From NCBI GenBank assembly GCA_944383545.1, contig CALWPY010000004.1, positions 174,434-238,433 of the forward strand: a stretch of DNA of 64,000 nucleotides. The letters are read 5' to 3'. The DNA comes from an uncultured Lachnospiraceae bacterium. Its GTDB lineage: Bacteria; Bacillota; Clostridia; Lachnospirales; Lachnospiraceae. Under the pieces are notes generated by a model, which worked only from the letters and a program-made list of their open reading frames with translations, was not told the origin of the DNA and searched no databases. The position numbers and the translations under genes are program-made. The first letter of the stretch is position 1; each line of letters opens with the position of its first letter. This document shows positions 17,272-25,731 of this stretch, piece by piece.

Positions 17272-17313
17272 AAAAAAAGTGACTGCAGTCACATTATGCA
17301 TATGACCACAGTC
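17272..17313 (-). terminator. Terminator after the response regulator gene
   Basis: On the minus strand, GACTGTGGTCA pairs with the TGTGACTGCAGTC region, followed by ACTTTTTTTATC. It separates the two-component operon from the exporter operon, so the exporter should have its own promoter in 17199-17270. Confidence 0.7.
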
Positions 17314-17318
17314 TGAAT

Positions 17319-18005
17319 TTATCTTTTTAATTCAACAATCAATTTCACTCTGTCATGAATACCCGTTTTATCATATATGTTGGATATATAATTTTTTACT
17401 GTACCTTCTGATATATACATCCTGTCTGCTATCTGCCTGTTGGTAAGCCCCTCTGCCATGAGAGAGCATATTTCCTTTTCCCTGTTTGTAAAATCCTGAG
17501 AAATATCATATGACAGATTATCCGGCTCAGCATTATTACAATTTTCATTATCTTTACTGCTGCCATTTACATTTTTCTTCAGTTTACCTGCCATAAGCTC
17601 CGTGAGCCTTGACATAACCTTTTTATCCAGTACGGTTATTCCGCCGAGAATCTGATTTATGGCGCTAACAATCGTATCCTTTCCACTGTCTTTAATAAGA
17701 TATCCGTCCGCACCTCCTGCAATAGCCTCTGAAATATATTCATCATCATAAAATGTGGTAAGCACCAGAATTTTTATATCCTGATACCTTTCTTTCATAA
17801 TTTTAATAAGCTCTATTCCGCCCATGCCTTTCATATTCAGGTCTATAAGAGCTATATCACAGTCCGCATCCATTTCACCCAGCAATTTCAAAGCGGCATT
17901 TCCGTCATTTGCCTTTCCGACTATCTCCATACCATTTAAAGTCAGTATAATTTCAAGACTGTCCAAAAGCAGATTTTCATCATCTACAAGCAATACTTTA
18001 TACAT
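17319..18005 (-). CDS. Response regulator, NarL/LuxR family
   Basis: This 228-aa response regulator has an N-terminal receiver domain: acidic pair in LLVDDENLLLDSLEI, phosphoacceptor Asp in CDIALIDLNMKGMGGIEL near residue 55, and Lys in GYLIKDSGKDTI. The C-terminal LuxR helix-turn-helix is REKEICSLMAEGLTNRQIAD, continued by MYISEGTVKNYISNIYDKTG. A polar Asn-rich linker of about 25 residues joins them. It follows the histidine kinase gene by 9 bases and precedes the ABC exporter, its likely target. Confidence 0.95.
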   Translation of the reverse strand: MYKVLLVDDENLLLDSLEIILTLNGMEIVGKANDGNAALKLLGEMDADCDIALIDLNMKGMGGIELIKIMKERYQDIKILVLTTFYDDEYISEAIAGGADGYLIKDSGKDTIVSAINQILGGITVLDKKVMSRLTELMAGKLKKNVNGSSKDNENCNNAEPDNLSYDISQDFTNREKEICSLMAEGLTNRQIADRMYISEGTVKNYISNIYDKTGIHDRVKLIVELKR

Positions 18006-18014
18006 ATTTTCTCC

Positions 18015-19169
18015 TCATTCTTCCAAAATCAAAGGCAGTTCCACAACCGACTTAAATCCGTTATCATTTTCAAAACCTGTTTTTCCGCCGCATTTTTTTA
18101 CATAAGATATAATTTTCTTTATTCCAAAGCCCGCCTTAATACGCTCCTCACTGTTTTCTTCCGAAAAATCGCTTTTTCCGTTATCAGATATTTCAAGCCT
18201 TATGTGTGCCGTATCCCCCAGAAGAATAACAAGAAACCAATCTGCACCTCCATGCTTCACTCCATTTGTAAGCATCTCCTGCAAAACACCCGTGAAAAAT
18301 ACTGCATGGTCATGCGGAATTTTTATTTCATCAGAAACAGTGCTGAAATCACGGTTTATGGATATACTCGTGTCCATAACAAATTCATTTATAACCATAT
18401 CCAGTTCAGATTTCAAATCACCTGAAGTAAGCTCTGCATTATCTTCATCAAGCACACGGACAGCCTGTCTTATGGACTCCAGACTTCCCCTTATCCTGCT
18501 GTTTGCATCATTCATCTTCTTTCTTGCTTCATCAGGCTTTACATCATAGAGCATATCCGCCGCATCCAGTGTTATTATGGCAGCCGTTATGGAATGTCCC
18601 ACACTGTTATGTATATTTCTGCTTATATTTTCTCTCTCAAGAAGCCTTGCATTTTTCTCAGCCATATAGTTTTGAAGTTTAAGTTTTTCATTAAGCCTCT
18701 TTTCATGCAGTTCACTTACACTTGAAGCTGTTATTCTCCTTTTTTCATCATTCTTCCTTTCTTCTGAACGCTCAAGCGTATAATAAATTAATATCATAAT
18801 AAGAAATGCAATTACAAGAATCAAAGAATATACAAGGCACATTGCAACAGAGACATTCTTATATATCATAAATGTTGCAAAAACAAACATAAAAGCTCCT
18901 GTGATTATTCGCACATATAACTTTGCCTCTTTTAGCAAAAAGAATATCAGAAATCCCGAAAAAACGCCCGATATCATAGAGTAAAATGTCATTAAAACAA
19001 GTTTTATTACGGTCACTGTTTTACTTTTTTCTTCATTAAAGGATTCATACGTTACAAGCACCATAAGTGCACCTGCAGATATTATAAATAATTCAGGAAA
19101 TCTGCTGCTAAACAATCCTACAGCCGTAAGAATTATAATTAATATATTATCTAAAACTGCATATATCAT
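18015..19169 (-). CDS. Sensor histidine kinase, HisKA_3 (NarX/DesK-like) type
   Basis: This membrane kinase of about 384 aa has some five or six hydrophobic helices in the first 130 residues with very short loops, so it probably senses within the membrane. A coiled linker leads to the HisKA_3 phosphoacceptor helix ERENISRNIHNSVGHSITAA near residue 190, His being in NIHNSVGH. The ATPase part shows QEMLTNGVKHGGADWF (N box), SDNGKS and AGFGIKKI (G box). ATG 19169 is chosen over a start four codons upstream because GGAG is correctly spaced. It phosphorylates the next gene's product. Confidence 0.92.
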   Translation of the reverse strand: MIYAVLDNILIIILTAVGLFSSRFPELFIISAGALMVLVTYESFNEEKSKTVTVIKLVLMTFYSMISGVFSGFLIFFLLKEAKLYVRIITGAFMFVFATFMIYKNVSVAMCLVYSLILVIAFLIMILIYYTLERSEERKNDEKRRITASSVSELHEKRLNEKLKLQNYMAEKNARLLERENISRNIHNSVGHSITAAIITLDAADMLYDVKPDEARKKMNDANSRIRGSLESIRQAVRVLDEDNAELTSGDLKSELDMVINEFVMDTSISINRDFSTVSDEIKIPHDHAVFFTGVLQEMLTNGVKHGGADWFLVILLGDTAHIRLEISDNGKSDFSEENSEERIKAGFGIKKIISYVKKCGGKTGFENDNGFKSVVELPLILEE

Positions 19170-19250
19170 ATCAATCTCCATCTGTAACCTTTAATATATC
19201 TAATATATCATTAAAATATAAATATATAAAGTAAGTTTTCGGATAAGAAT

Positions 19251-19278
19251 AATCCGTCAGCTTTGCAACTGACGGATT
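19251..19278 (-). terminator. Stem-loop after the trehalose hydrolase gene
   Basis: A perfect 10-bp inverted repeat (AATCCGTCAG and CTGACGGATT) with an 8-base loop. It lies 28 bases after the stop and has only a weak T-rich tail (ATTATTCTTA) on the minus strand. Confidence 0.65.
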
Positions 19279-19305
19279 TCTCTGCTTATTAATACTATTT
19301 TTAAT

Positions 19306-20970
19306 TTATCTGTAGTAGACCACTGCCTCATACGGCTTCAGTATCATACTACCTTCAGCCGTAATCTCTGTTTCATCATAGTTTCCGAGAAGCTTCTCAA
19401 ATCCTTCCAGTGACGGAGTATGTTTCCACTCGAAGTCTTTTCCGTAGAAGTTTGCAACAACTATCATTTCATGCCCCTCGTAAATCCTGCGATATGCAAA
19501 TACAGATGAATTTTTCTCATCCAATGGCTCAATATCGCCATATGCAATCACATCCAAATATTTTCTCATTGCAATAAGTTTGCGGTAATAATGAAAGATG
19601 GAATCTTTATCTTTCAACTGGTCTTCTGCATTAATCTTTGTATGATTTGAGTTCACTCCAATCCAAGGTTTTACTTCACTGTCTTCAGATGTAAATCCTG
19701 CATATTTCGTATTATCCCACTGCATAGGTGTACGTCCGTTATCACGGGAATGAACCTGAATTATACGCAGAGCATCGGATGCAGACATCCCTTTATCCAG
19801 TAAAATCTGATAATTGTTTAAACTCTCAACATCACGGAACTGATGAATATCGGTAAAGTCTGTATTTGTCATGCCGATTTCTTCACCCTGATATACATAT
19901 GGAGTACCTCTCAGACAATGAACTATGGTAGCAAGCATTTTGGCCGATTCTTTCCAATTTTTGCCTTCATCTCCGAAACGGGATACAACTCTCGGTTGGT
20001 CATGATTGCACCAGAACACGGCATTCCATGCATTATGTTCCCCCATTTTGACCTGCCAGTCAAATATGATGTCTTTTAGTTTTTGAAAATCTGCCGGAAC
20101 GAGCACCCATTTTTCATTTCCCATAAAGTCAACCTTAAGATGGTGGAAATTGAATACCATGGACAACTCACCTGTGTCACGCCCTGCATACTGATAGCAG
20201 TTTTCCATTGTTGTACTGGACATTTCGCCCACTGTCACAATCTGCGGGTCTTTACCAAAGGACATACTGTTTAATTCCTTTAAATACTGGTGAATCTTAG
20301 GTCCGTCCGTGTAAAACTTTCTTCCGTCCCCGTCCGTATCATCTTCAAATCCGGCTTTGCTTATCAGATTGATAACGTCAAAACGGAAGCCTTTTACCCC
20401 TTTATTCATCCAGAATTTAACAATATTTTGAACTTCTCTCCTTACGTTTTCATTTTCCCAGTTTAAATCAGCCTGTGTGACATCAAAAAGATGAAGATAA
20501 TATTCATCGAACTTTTCCACATACTCCCATGCGCTTCCTCCAAACTTGCTGACCCAGTTTGTCGGTGCGCTTCCGTCCGGTTTTCCTTTCCGAAAGTAGA
20601 AGAAATCTTTATAATACGAATCGCCCTGCATGGCTTTTTTAAACCACTCATGGTTAGTTGAAACATGATTAAAAACCATATCAAACATAAGTCCCATGCC
20701 GCGCTTTCCCGCCTCGTCAATCAGTTCCTCTACGTCAGCCATCGTTCCGTAGCGGGGGTCAATATTGTAGTAATCCTCAACGTCATAACCGTTATCATTC
20801 TGAGGAGATACAAAAAACGGAGTAAGCCATATATAGTCAACACCAAGTTCCTTAATATAATCAAGTTTCTCAATTACACCTCTTAAATCTCCAAGTCCGT
20901 CTTTATTCGTATCATAAAATGACTTGGGATAAATTTGATAAACCGTACTTTTTCTGAAATCCTTATTCAT
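19306..20970 (-). CDS. treA: Trehalose-6-phosphate hydrolase (GH13)
   Basis: This GH13 enzyme of about 554 aa splits trehalose-6-phosphate into glucose and glucose-6-phosphate. It starts MNKDFRKSTVYQIYPKSFYD. Catalytic blocks are MVFNHVSTNH, GVKGFRFDVINLISK (nucleophile Asp near 200), TVGEMSSTT (acid Glu) and FWCNHDQPRVVSRFG. ATG 20970 is chosen because AAAGGGG is spaced correctly; earlier in-frame starts lie within the upstream PTS gene end. It directly follows the trehalose PTS gene, which supports a phosphotrehalase over oligo-1,6-glucosidase. Confidence 0.94.
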   Translation of the reverse strand: MNKDFRKSTVYQIYPKSFYDTNKDGLGDLRGVIEKLDYIKELGVDYIWLTPFFVSPQNDNGYDVEDYYNIDPRYGTMADVEELIDEAGKRGMGLMFDMVFNHVSTNHEWFKKAMQGDSYYKDFFYFRKGKPDGSAPTNWVSKFGGSAWEYVEKFDEYYLHLFDVTQADLNWENENVRREVQNIVKFWMNKGVKGFRFDVINLISKAGFEDDTDGDGRKFYTDGPKIHQYLKELNSMSFGKDPQIVTVGEMSSTTMENCYQYAGRDTGELSMVFNFHHLKVDFMGNEKWVLVPADFQKLKDIIFDWQVKMGEHNAWNAVFWCNHDQPRVVSRFGDEGKNWKESAKMLATIVHCLRGTPYVYQGEEIGMTNTDFTDIHQFRDVESLNNYQILLDKGMSASDALRIIQVHSRDNGRTPMQWDNTKYAGFTSEDSEVKPWIGVNSNHTKINAEDQLKDKDSIFHYYRKLIAMRKYLDVIAYGDIEPLDEKNSSVFAYRRIYEGHEMIVVANFYGKDFEWKHTPSLEGFEKLLGNYDETEITAEGSMILKPYEAVVYYR

Positions 20971-20992
20971 AGCTTTAACCCCTTTCATTTTA

Positions 20993-22954
20993 TTACTGCC
21001 AGGATATAACTGTTGTCTCGCCTGCTTTTGCATCAATTCCCGAATGCATGGTAATTCCAGATGCATTTCCCTCTTCAGTAATAATCATTACCGTTGTACA
21101 CGGATGTCCTGCCGCTTTAATTTTTTCAGGGTCAAACTCGATAAGCTTCTGACCTTTTCGAACTTTATCTCCTTCTTTCACAAACAGTCTGAATCCGTCA
21201 CCGTTCATATCTACCGTATCTATTCCTACATGAATAAGCAGCTCCAGTCCGTTGGAAAGTGTAAGTCCGCATGCATGGCCCGTATCAGCCATAACCACCG
21301 TTACTTCCGAATCAGCCGGTGCGGTTACTACATTACCAGTCGGCTCGATTGCCACACCATCACCCATAACTTTCTGTGAGAACACCTCATCCTGAACTTC
21401 CTCAATCGGAATAACTTTGCCGTCCAGAATTGATTTAAGTTCTTTCACATCTTCTGCCTCAGAATCCTTTTCCTCAACATCAGATATAGAAACAGTTTCA
21501 TCCTGAGCCACAATTTCTTTACCGAAACGGTCTTCCCTGGAGAGTTTAATTCTTCCCACTATATATGTCAGTATAAAAGGAACTACGATTGCAACTGCCA
21601 TTGCAACAAGAAAAACCAAATAATACTGAGACTTAATGGAAAGTATTCCCGGAAGACCGCCAACACCTATACTGAAGGCTTCTACTCCAAAGCCTACGGA
21701 AATCATGGCTGCACAGCATGAGCCAATCATACCGCATATCAGTGGGAATACATATTTTAAGTTGACACCAAAGAGAGCAGGCTCAGTTACACCTAAGTAA
21801 CAGGAGATACATGCCGGTACGTTTACCTGCTGTGCACGTTCGTTTTTCTTTTGAAGCACAGACATGGCAAGTACACTCGAGCCCTGCGCTATATTGGAGA
21901 GAGCAATCATCGGCCACAAAATTGTACTCTTTGAAGGAGAAGCAATAAGCTGTGAATCGATTGCATTGGTCATATGATGAAGGCCTGTCATAACAAGCGG
22001 TGCATAGAAAAGTCCAAATAATGCAGCAAACAGGAATCTGACATTGGATGTAAGTCCTGCATATACCGCTTTACCTATTGCGTCACCAATCGTCCATCCG
22101 ATAGGTCCCACGATTGTATGTGCTATTATAACTGCCGGAACGAGGGAACAGAACGGTACTACAATCATGCTGATTACTTCCGGACATATCTTCTTGAAAA
22201 ACTTTTCCAGAAATACAAGGACAAATCCTGCCATCATTGCCGCTATTACCTGACCCTGATAACCTATCATCTCAACCTTTGCAAAACCAAAATCCCATAC
22301 AGGAATCTCACCTGCAGGTGTTGATGATACGCTGAATCCGTTTAGTAACTGGGAAGATACCAGCGTCAGTCCGAGGATAATACCGAGAATCTGAGTTGTT
22401 CCCATCTTTTTCGTAATAGACCACACGATACCTACAGGAAGTAAATGAAATACAGCTTCACCTATCAGCCATAAGAAATCATATGTTCCTGCCCAGAATT
22501 GAGAAACATCAGCAAGACTCTGCGTTCCGTTGTTAAAAAAGTTAATTTCACCTATTACATTTCTGAATCCAAGTACGAGACCACCACAGATTAAGGCAGG
22601 AATCAGAGGAGCAAATATCTCACCCAGAGTTCCCATAATCTTCTGAAGCAGATTCTGATTTGTCTTTGCCGCCGTTTTGACAGCCTCCTTGCTCACACCC
22701 TCTATTCCGGCATAATCCGTAAACTCATTGTAAAAAACCGATACATCATTTCCAATAATAACCTGATACTGTCCTGCCTGTGTAAATGTACCTTTTACAC
22801 TTGCCAAATCCTCAATTTCTTTTTCGTTTGCTTTTTTTGGGTCCACAAGTACAAAACGCATTCTTGTCATACAATGGGAGACCGCCTGAATATTTTCCCG
22901 GCCACCTATGAGTTCAAGCAGACGTTTTACATCATTATCATACCTTCCCATCAT
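20993..22954 (-). CDS. treP: Trehalose-specific PTS EIIBCA component
   Basis: This 653-aa PTS permease has three fused domains. EIIB, residues 1-85, has the phosphocysteine in QAVSHCMTRMRFVLVD. EIIC, about 105-455, has ten or so helices. EIIA of the glucose type, about 500-653, has the active-site His in GLELLIHVGIDTVDMNGDGF. It takes up and phosphorylates trehalose. The built-in EIIA removes the need for EIIA-Glc. It is transcribed from a promoter flanked by TreR operators and is followed 22 bases later by treA. Confidence 0.94.
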   Translation of the reverse strand: MMGRYDNDVKRLLELIGGRENIQAVSHCMTRMRFVLVDPKKANEKEIEDLASVKGTFTQAGQYQVIIGNDVSVFYNEFTDYAGIEGVSKEAVKTAAKTNQNLLQKIMGTLGEIFAPLIPALICGGLVLGFRNVIGEINFFNNGTQSLADVSQFWAGTYDFLWLIGEAVFHLLPVGIVWSITKKMGTTQILGIILGLTLVSSQLLNGFSVSSTPAGEIPVWDFGFAKVEMIGYQGQVIAAMMAGFVLVFLEKFFKKICPEVISMIVVPFCSLVPAVIIAHTIVGPIGWTIGDAIGKAVYAGLTSNVRFLFAALFGLFYAPLVMTGLHHMTNAIDSQLIASPSKSTILWPMIALSNIAQGSSVLAMSVLQKKNERAQQVNVPACISCYLGVTEPALFGVNLKYVFPLICGMIGSCCAAMISVGFGVEAFSIGVGGLPGILSIKSQYYLVFLVAMAVAIVVPFILTYIVGRIKLSREDRFGKEIVAQDETVSISDVEEKDSEAEDVKELKSILDGKVIPIEEVQDEVFSQKVMGDGVAIEPTGNVVTAPADSEVTVVMADTGHACGLTLSNGLELLIHVGIDTVDMNGDGFRLFVKEGDKVRKGQKLIEFDPEKIKAAGHPCTTVMIITEEGNASGITMHSGIDAKAGETTVISWQ

Positions 22955-23022
22955 TTTCCTTCCTTTCTTTTCTTTAATCTAAAGTATTTCCCGATAAGTG
23001 GATGTCTAAACCACTTTATAAC

Positions 23023-23067
23023 TTGTTTGAACAACTATAATATAGCATTCTTGTTTAAACATGTCAA
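23023..23067 (-). promoter_or_regulatory. treP promoter with two TreR operators
   Basis: On the minus strand: -35 TTGACA (23062-23067), a 17-base spacer, -10 TATATT (23039-23044). The palindrome TGTTTAAACA (23052-23061) fills the spacer next to the -35. A second copy, TTGTTTGAACAA on the plus strand (23023-23034), covers the start region. This is a textbook repression layout. The operators match one before treR. Confidence 0.85.
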
Positions 23068-23166
23068 TCTGGTTTTTCTAAAATTATTGATATCATCACT
23101 TTAGACAATTTGATTAAACTTTTTTTGTTAAATATTCTGAAATAAATATATCAACTGATTTTTACC

Positions 23167-23211
23167 TTGATTTTAGGAGCTAAGATTTTTATAATTAAAT
23201 ATGTTTAAACA
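23167..23211 (+). promoter_or_regulatory. treR promoter with operator
   Basis: -35 TTGATT (23167-23172), a 17-base spacer and -10 TATAAT (23190-23195). The palindrome TGTTTAAACA at 23202-23211 lies at the expected transcription start. TreR would thus repress its own gene as well as treP-treA. Confidence 0.8.
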
Positions 23212-23237
23212 AGTTTAAAAAGAAAGAAGTGCGACTT

Positions 23238-23969
23238 ATGCCAAAAGCAAAGTATGACATAATCTACAGAAACTTAAAAGAAAAAATTGAAAATGAACAT
23301 TATGCTTATCAGGAGATGCTTCCATCCGAGCACAAACTGATACAGGAATATGACTGTTCACGCAACACCGTCCGCAGGGCAATCGCAGAGCTTACCGCAG
23401 ACGGATATCTCCAGCCCATGCACGGAAAAGGCGTGCGCAATATTTATCAGCCGGTAGAGCAGACGGCTTTTACTGTAGGGGGAATTGAATCATTCAAAGA
23501 ATCCGCCAAAAGAAACCACCGTGAGCCATTTACCCAAATAATTCAGTTTACAGAACTTACGGCAGATGAAAAAATAGAAAAAAGAACAGGATTCAAAAAA
23601 GGAAGCGAGCTTTATTATATCCAGCGTCTCCGTTCTCTTAACGGAAAACCGCTGATTCTGGACCATAATTATTTCCTGAAGGAACTGACACACGGTCTAA
23701 CTCCGGAAATTGCGGAACAATCTGTATATGAATATCTCGAAGGTACACTGGGACTTACAATTTCCACAAGCAAACGCACCCTTACCGTAGAACGTGTGAC
23801 TCAGATAGATGAAAAGTATATAGATTTAAAAGACTATAATTGCATGGCTGTAATTACAAGCCAGACATTTGATGACAATGGGATTCAGTTTGAGTATACT
23901 CAATCCCGGCACCGCCCTGATTATTTTCTGTTTCAGGACGTGGCAACAAGGCGGGATAACCGCAGATAA
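23238..23969 (+). CDS. treR: Trehalose operon repressor, GntR family
   Basis: This GntR/HutC regulator of about 243 aa has an N-terminal winged helix: MLPSEHKLIQEYDCSRNTVR followed by RAIAELTADGYLQPMHGKGV. Its UTRA effector domain covers residues 90-240 (YYIQRLRSLNGKPLILDHNY). It is divergent from the trehalose PTS operon, as in many Firmicutes. Trehalose-6-phosphate is the known inducer of TreR. ATG 23238 is chosen over the GTG three codons upstream because the purine-rich AAAGAAG is better spaced. Confidence 0.92.
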   Translation: MPKAKYDIIYRNLKEKIENEHYAYQEMLPSEHKLIQEYDCSRNTVRRAIAELTADGYLQPMHGKGVRNIYQPVEQTAFTVGGIESFKESAKRNHREPFTQIIQFTELTADEKIEKRTGFKKGSELYYIQRLRSLNGKPLILDHNYFLKELTHGLTPEIAEQSVYEYLEGTLGLTISTSKRTLTVERVTQIDEKYIDLKDYNCMAVITSQTFDDNGIQFEYTQSRHRPDYFLFQDVATRRDNRR

Positions 23970-23973
23970 CAGG

Positions 23974-23993
23974 GAGGCACAAAATAATGCCTC
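23974..23993. terminator. Small convergent stem-loop after treR
   Basis: GAGGCA (23974-23979) and TGCCTC (23988-23993) form a 6-bp stem between the converging treR and MATE genes. There is no clear T run, so it is weak as a terminator. Confidence 0.35.
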
Positions 23994-24003
23994 AAGCAAA
24001 AAC

Positions 24004-25338
24004 TTAAGTTTTTATTTTAAATGCTCTTTTATAAAGACAAGCTCCTGTAATATCTGCCAATGCCCAGCCTATCGGTACCGAAAGCCAGATTCCCGTAACC
24101 GAAAGTGCAGGAATTGCCGATAATGTATAAGCAAGAAGCACACGGCTTCCTAAGGATATCACTGTCAGTACAACCGACATTCCCGGTCTGTTCATCGCAC
24201 GATAAAATCCATACAGTAAAAACAGTATTCCTATTCCCACATAAAAGGAGCCTTCTATTCTAAGATATTCAGCGCCCACTTTTACAATTTCAGCAGATTC
24301 TCCTTCTTTCAGAAAAACCTCCATAAGGGGCTCTGCAAATACGCAGACCAATGCACTTATGCAAAGACAGAATATAAGTACTGCGCACAGTGCGCTCCGC
24401 ATTCCCTTTCTGATTCTTTCTGTTTTTCCCGCACCATAGTTCTGTGCAACATATGTAGAAAACGCATTGCCGAAATCCTGTACCGGTGAATATGCAAGCG
24501 TATCTATCTTTACTGCCACGGCAAAAGCTGCCATAACCACAGAGCCGAAGCTGTTTACCAGTCCCTGTACCATGAGAATTCCAAAATTCATAATGGACTG
24601 TTGCAGACATGTGAGTCCCGAAAGCCCTGCAATATCAGAAAGCATTCTTCTGTTCCAGTGCATATGCCTTCTTTTAACACGAAGCTCCGGACATTTAAGC
24701 AGGTAATAAATCATGATACCAAATCCCGAAATATACTGTGCAATAATCGTCGCGAACGCAGCTCCGCCAACGCCCCATTCAAATTCCACAACAAAAACAA
24801 GGTCAAGCACGATATTTATAATTGCCGATGCGCCAAGGAATATAAGCGGAATCACGGAATTTCCAATAGAACGGAGCAGATTTGAAAAAAAGTTATACAG
24901 GAAAACTCCCATTATTCCCGCATTAATCACTATCATGTATTCTTTCATCAAACCGGTTACTTCCTTTGGAACACGGAGGAATGCTATTATAACATCAAGA
25001 CCTGCATAAACAAGAATATTCATTATAACGGCAACAGCACCTATCGAAACAAACGAAATAAAAAATCCCTGTTTCAGGCTCTCATAGTCCTTGTTTCCAT
25101 AGCGTATGGAAAAGAACGCACTGCTTCCCATACAAAGCCCGATTAAAATTGATGTGATAAAAACCATAAGGGTATAAGAAGAGCCAACTGCCCCCAGAGC
25201 TTCCTCTCCCAGATATATACCCACTATAATTGTATCTGCAAGATTATACAGTTGTTGTAAAACATTTCCTATCATAAGAGGGAAGGCAAACTTTAGCAGT
25301 TTGCCCGTGATACTTCCCTCTGTCATGTTATAATTCAT
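24004..25338 (-). CDS. MATE family efflux transporter
   Basis: This protein of about 444 aa has twelve membrane helices in two related halves. The N-terminal signature is ITGKLLKFAFPLMIGNVLQQ, continued by LYNLADTIIVGIYLG, and each half opens with such a segment. It exports cationic compounds, probably in exchange for Na+ or H+. Its ATG at 25338 shares the A of the preceding desulfoferrodoxin TAA (TAATG), so the two are translationally coupled; the longer upstream start is inside that gene. Coupling to a redox gene is unusual and may suggest export of a redox-active compound. Confidence 0.9.
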   Translation of the reverse strand: MNYNMTEGSITGKLLKFAFPLMIGNVLQQLYNLADTIIVGIYLGEEALGAVGSSYTLMVFITSILIGLCMGSSAFFSIRYGNKDYESLKQGFFISFVSIGAVAVIMNILVYAGLDVIIAFLRVPKEVTGLMKEYMIVINAGIMGVFLYNFFSNLLRSIGNSVIPLIFLGASAIINIVLDLVFVVEFEWGVGGAAFATIIAQYISGFGIMIYYLLKCPELRVKRRHMHWNRRMLSDIAGLSGLTCLQQSIMNFGILMVQGLVNSFGSVVMAAFAVAVKIDTLAYSPVQDFGNAFSTYVAQNYGAGKTERIRKGMRSALCAVLIFCLCISALVCVFAEPLMEVFLKEGESAEIVKVGAEYLRIEGSFYVGIGILFLLYGFYRAMNRPGMSVVLTVISLGSRVLLAYTLSAIPALSVTGIWLSVPIGWALADITGACLYKRAFKIKT

Positions 25339-25706
25339 TATGCTTTCCACAAACCATGAAGATTGCAATAAGCATATGCAGCCACAAGTTCTTCTCCGTC
25401 AGTAAGTACAAACTCAGCTTTTGGTGCTTCTCCCGGTTTTAATACCTTTCTCTGAGCTCCGTTTGTCGTCTCAATAGTAATCCATTCAATATAATGAGCC
25501 TCAAGCATTGGATGTTCAACTTCTCCCACTACCACGCTCACCTTATTTCCGTCAACTGTTACAACAGGCACATGCTTTTCAACTGCCGCATCTGTTGTTC
25601 CCGGTACAAGCTCTGTCATAGCCTGTCCGCAACACATAATCGGAACGCCTGCATCCTTAACCATCTCAATTAAATTTCCACAATGTTCACAAACATAAAA
25701 CTTCAT
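25338..25706 (-). CDS. dfx: Desulfoferrodoxin (superoxide reductase)
   Basis: This 122-aa two-domain superoxide reductase has a desulforedoxin-type Fe(SCys)4 site with CEHCG and MCCGQ in the first 30 residues. Centre II ligands are His in EKHVPVV, VEHPMLEAHYIEW and the Cys/His of YAYCNLHGLWKA at the C-terminus. It reduces superoxide to peroxide without making oxygen, as in strict anaerobes. Promoter not obvious; it lies 26 bases downstream of the CoA-disulfide-reductase-like gene and probably shares its message. Confidence 0.95.
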   Translation of the reverse strand: MKFYVCEHCGNLIEMVKDAGVPIMCCGQAMTELVPGTTDAAVEKHVPVVTVDGNKVSVVVGEVEHPMLEAHYIEWITIETTNGAQRKVLKPGEAPKAEFVLTDGEELVAAYAYCNLHGLWKA

Positions 25707-25731
25707 ACTTTTTCCTCCCTTTTCTTATGTT

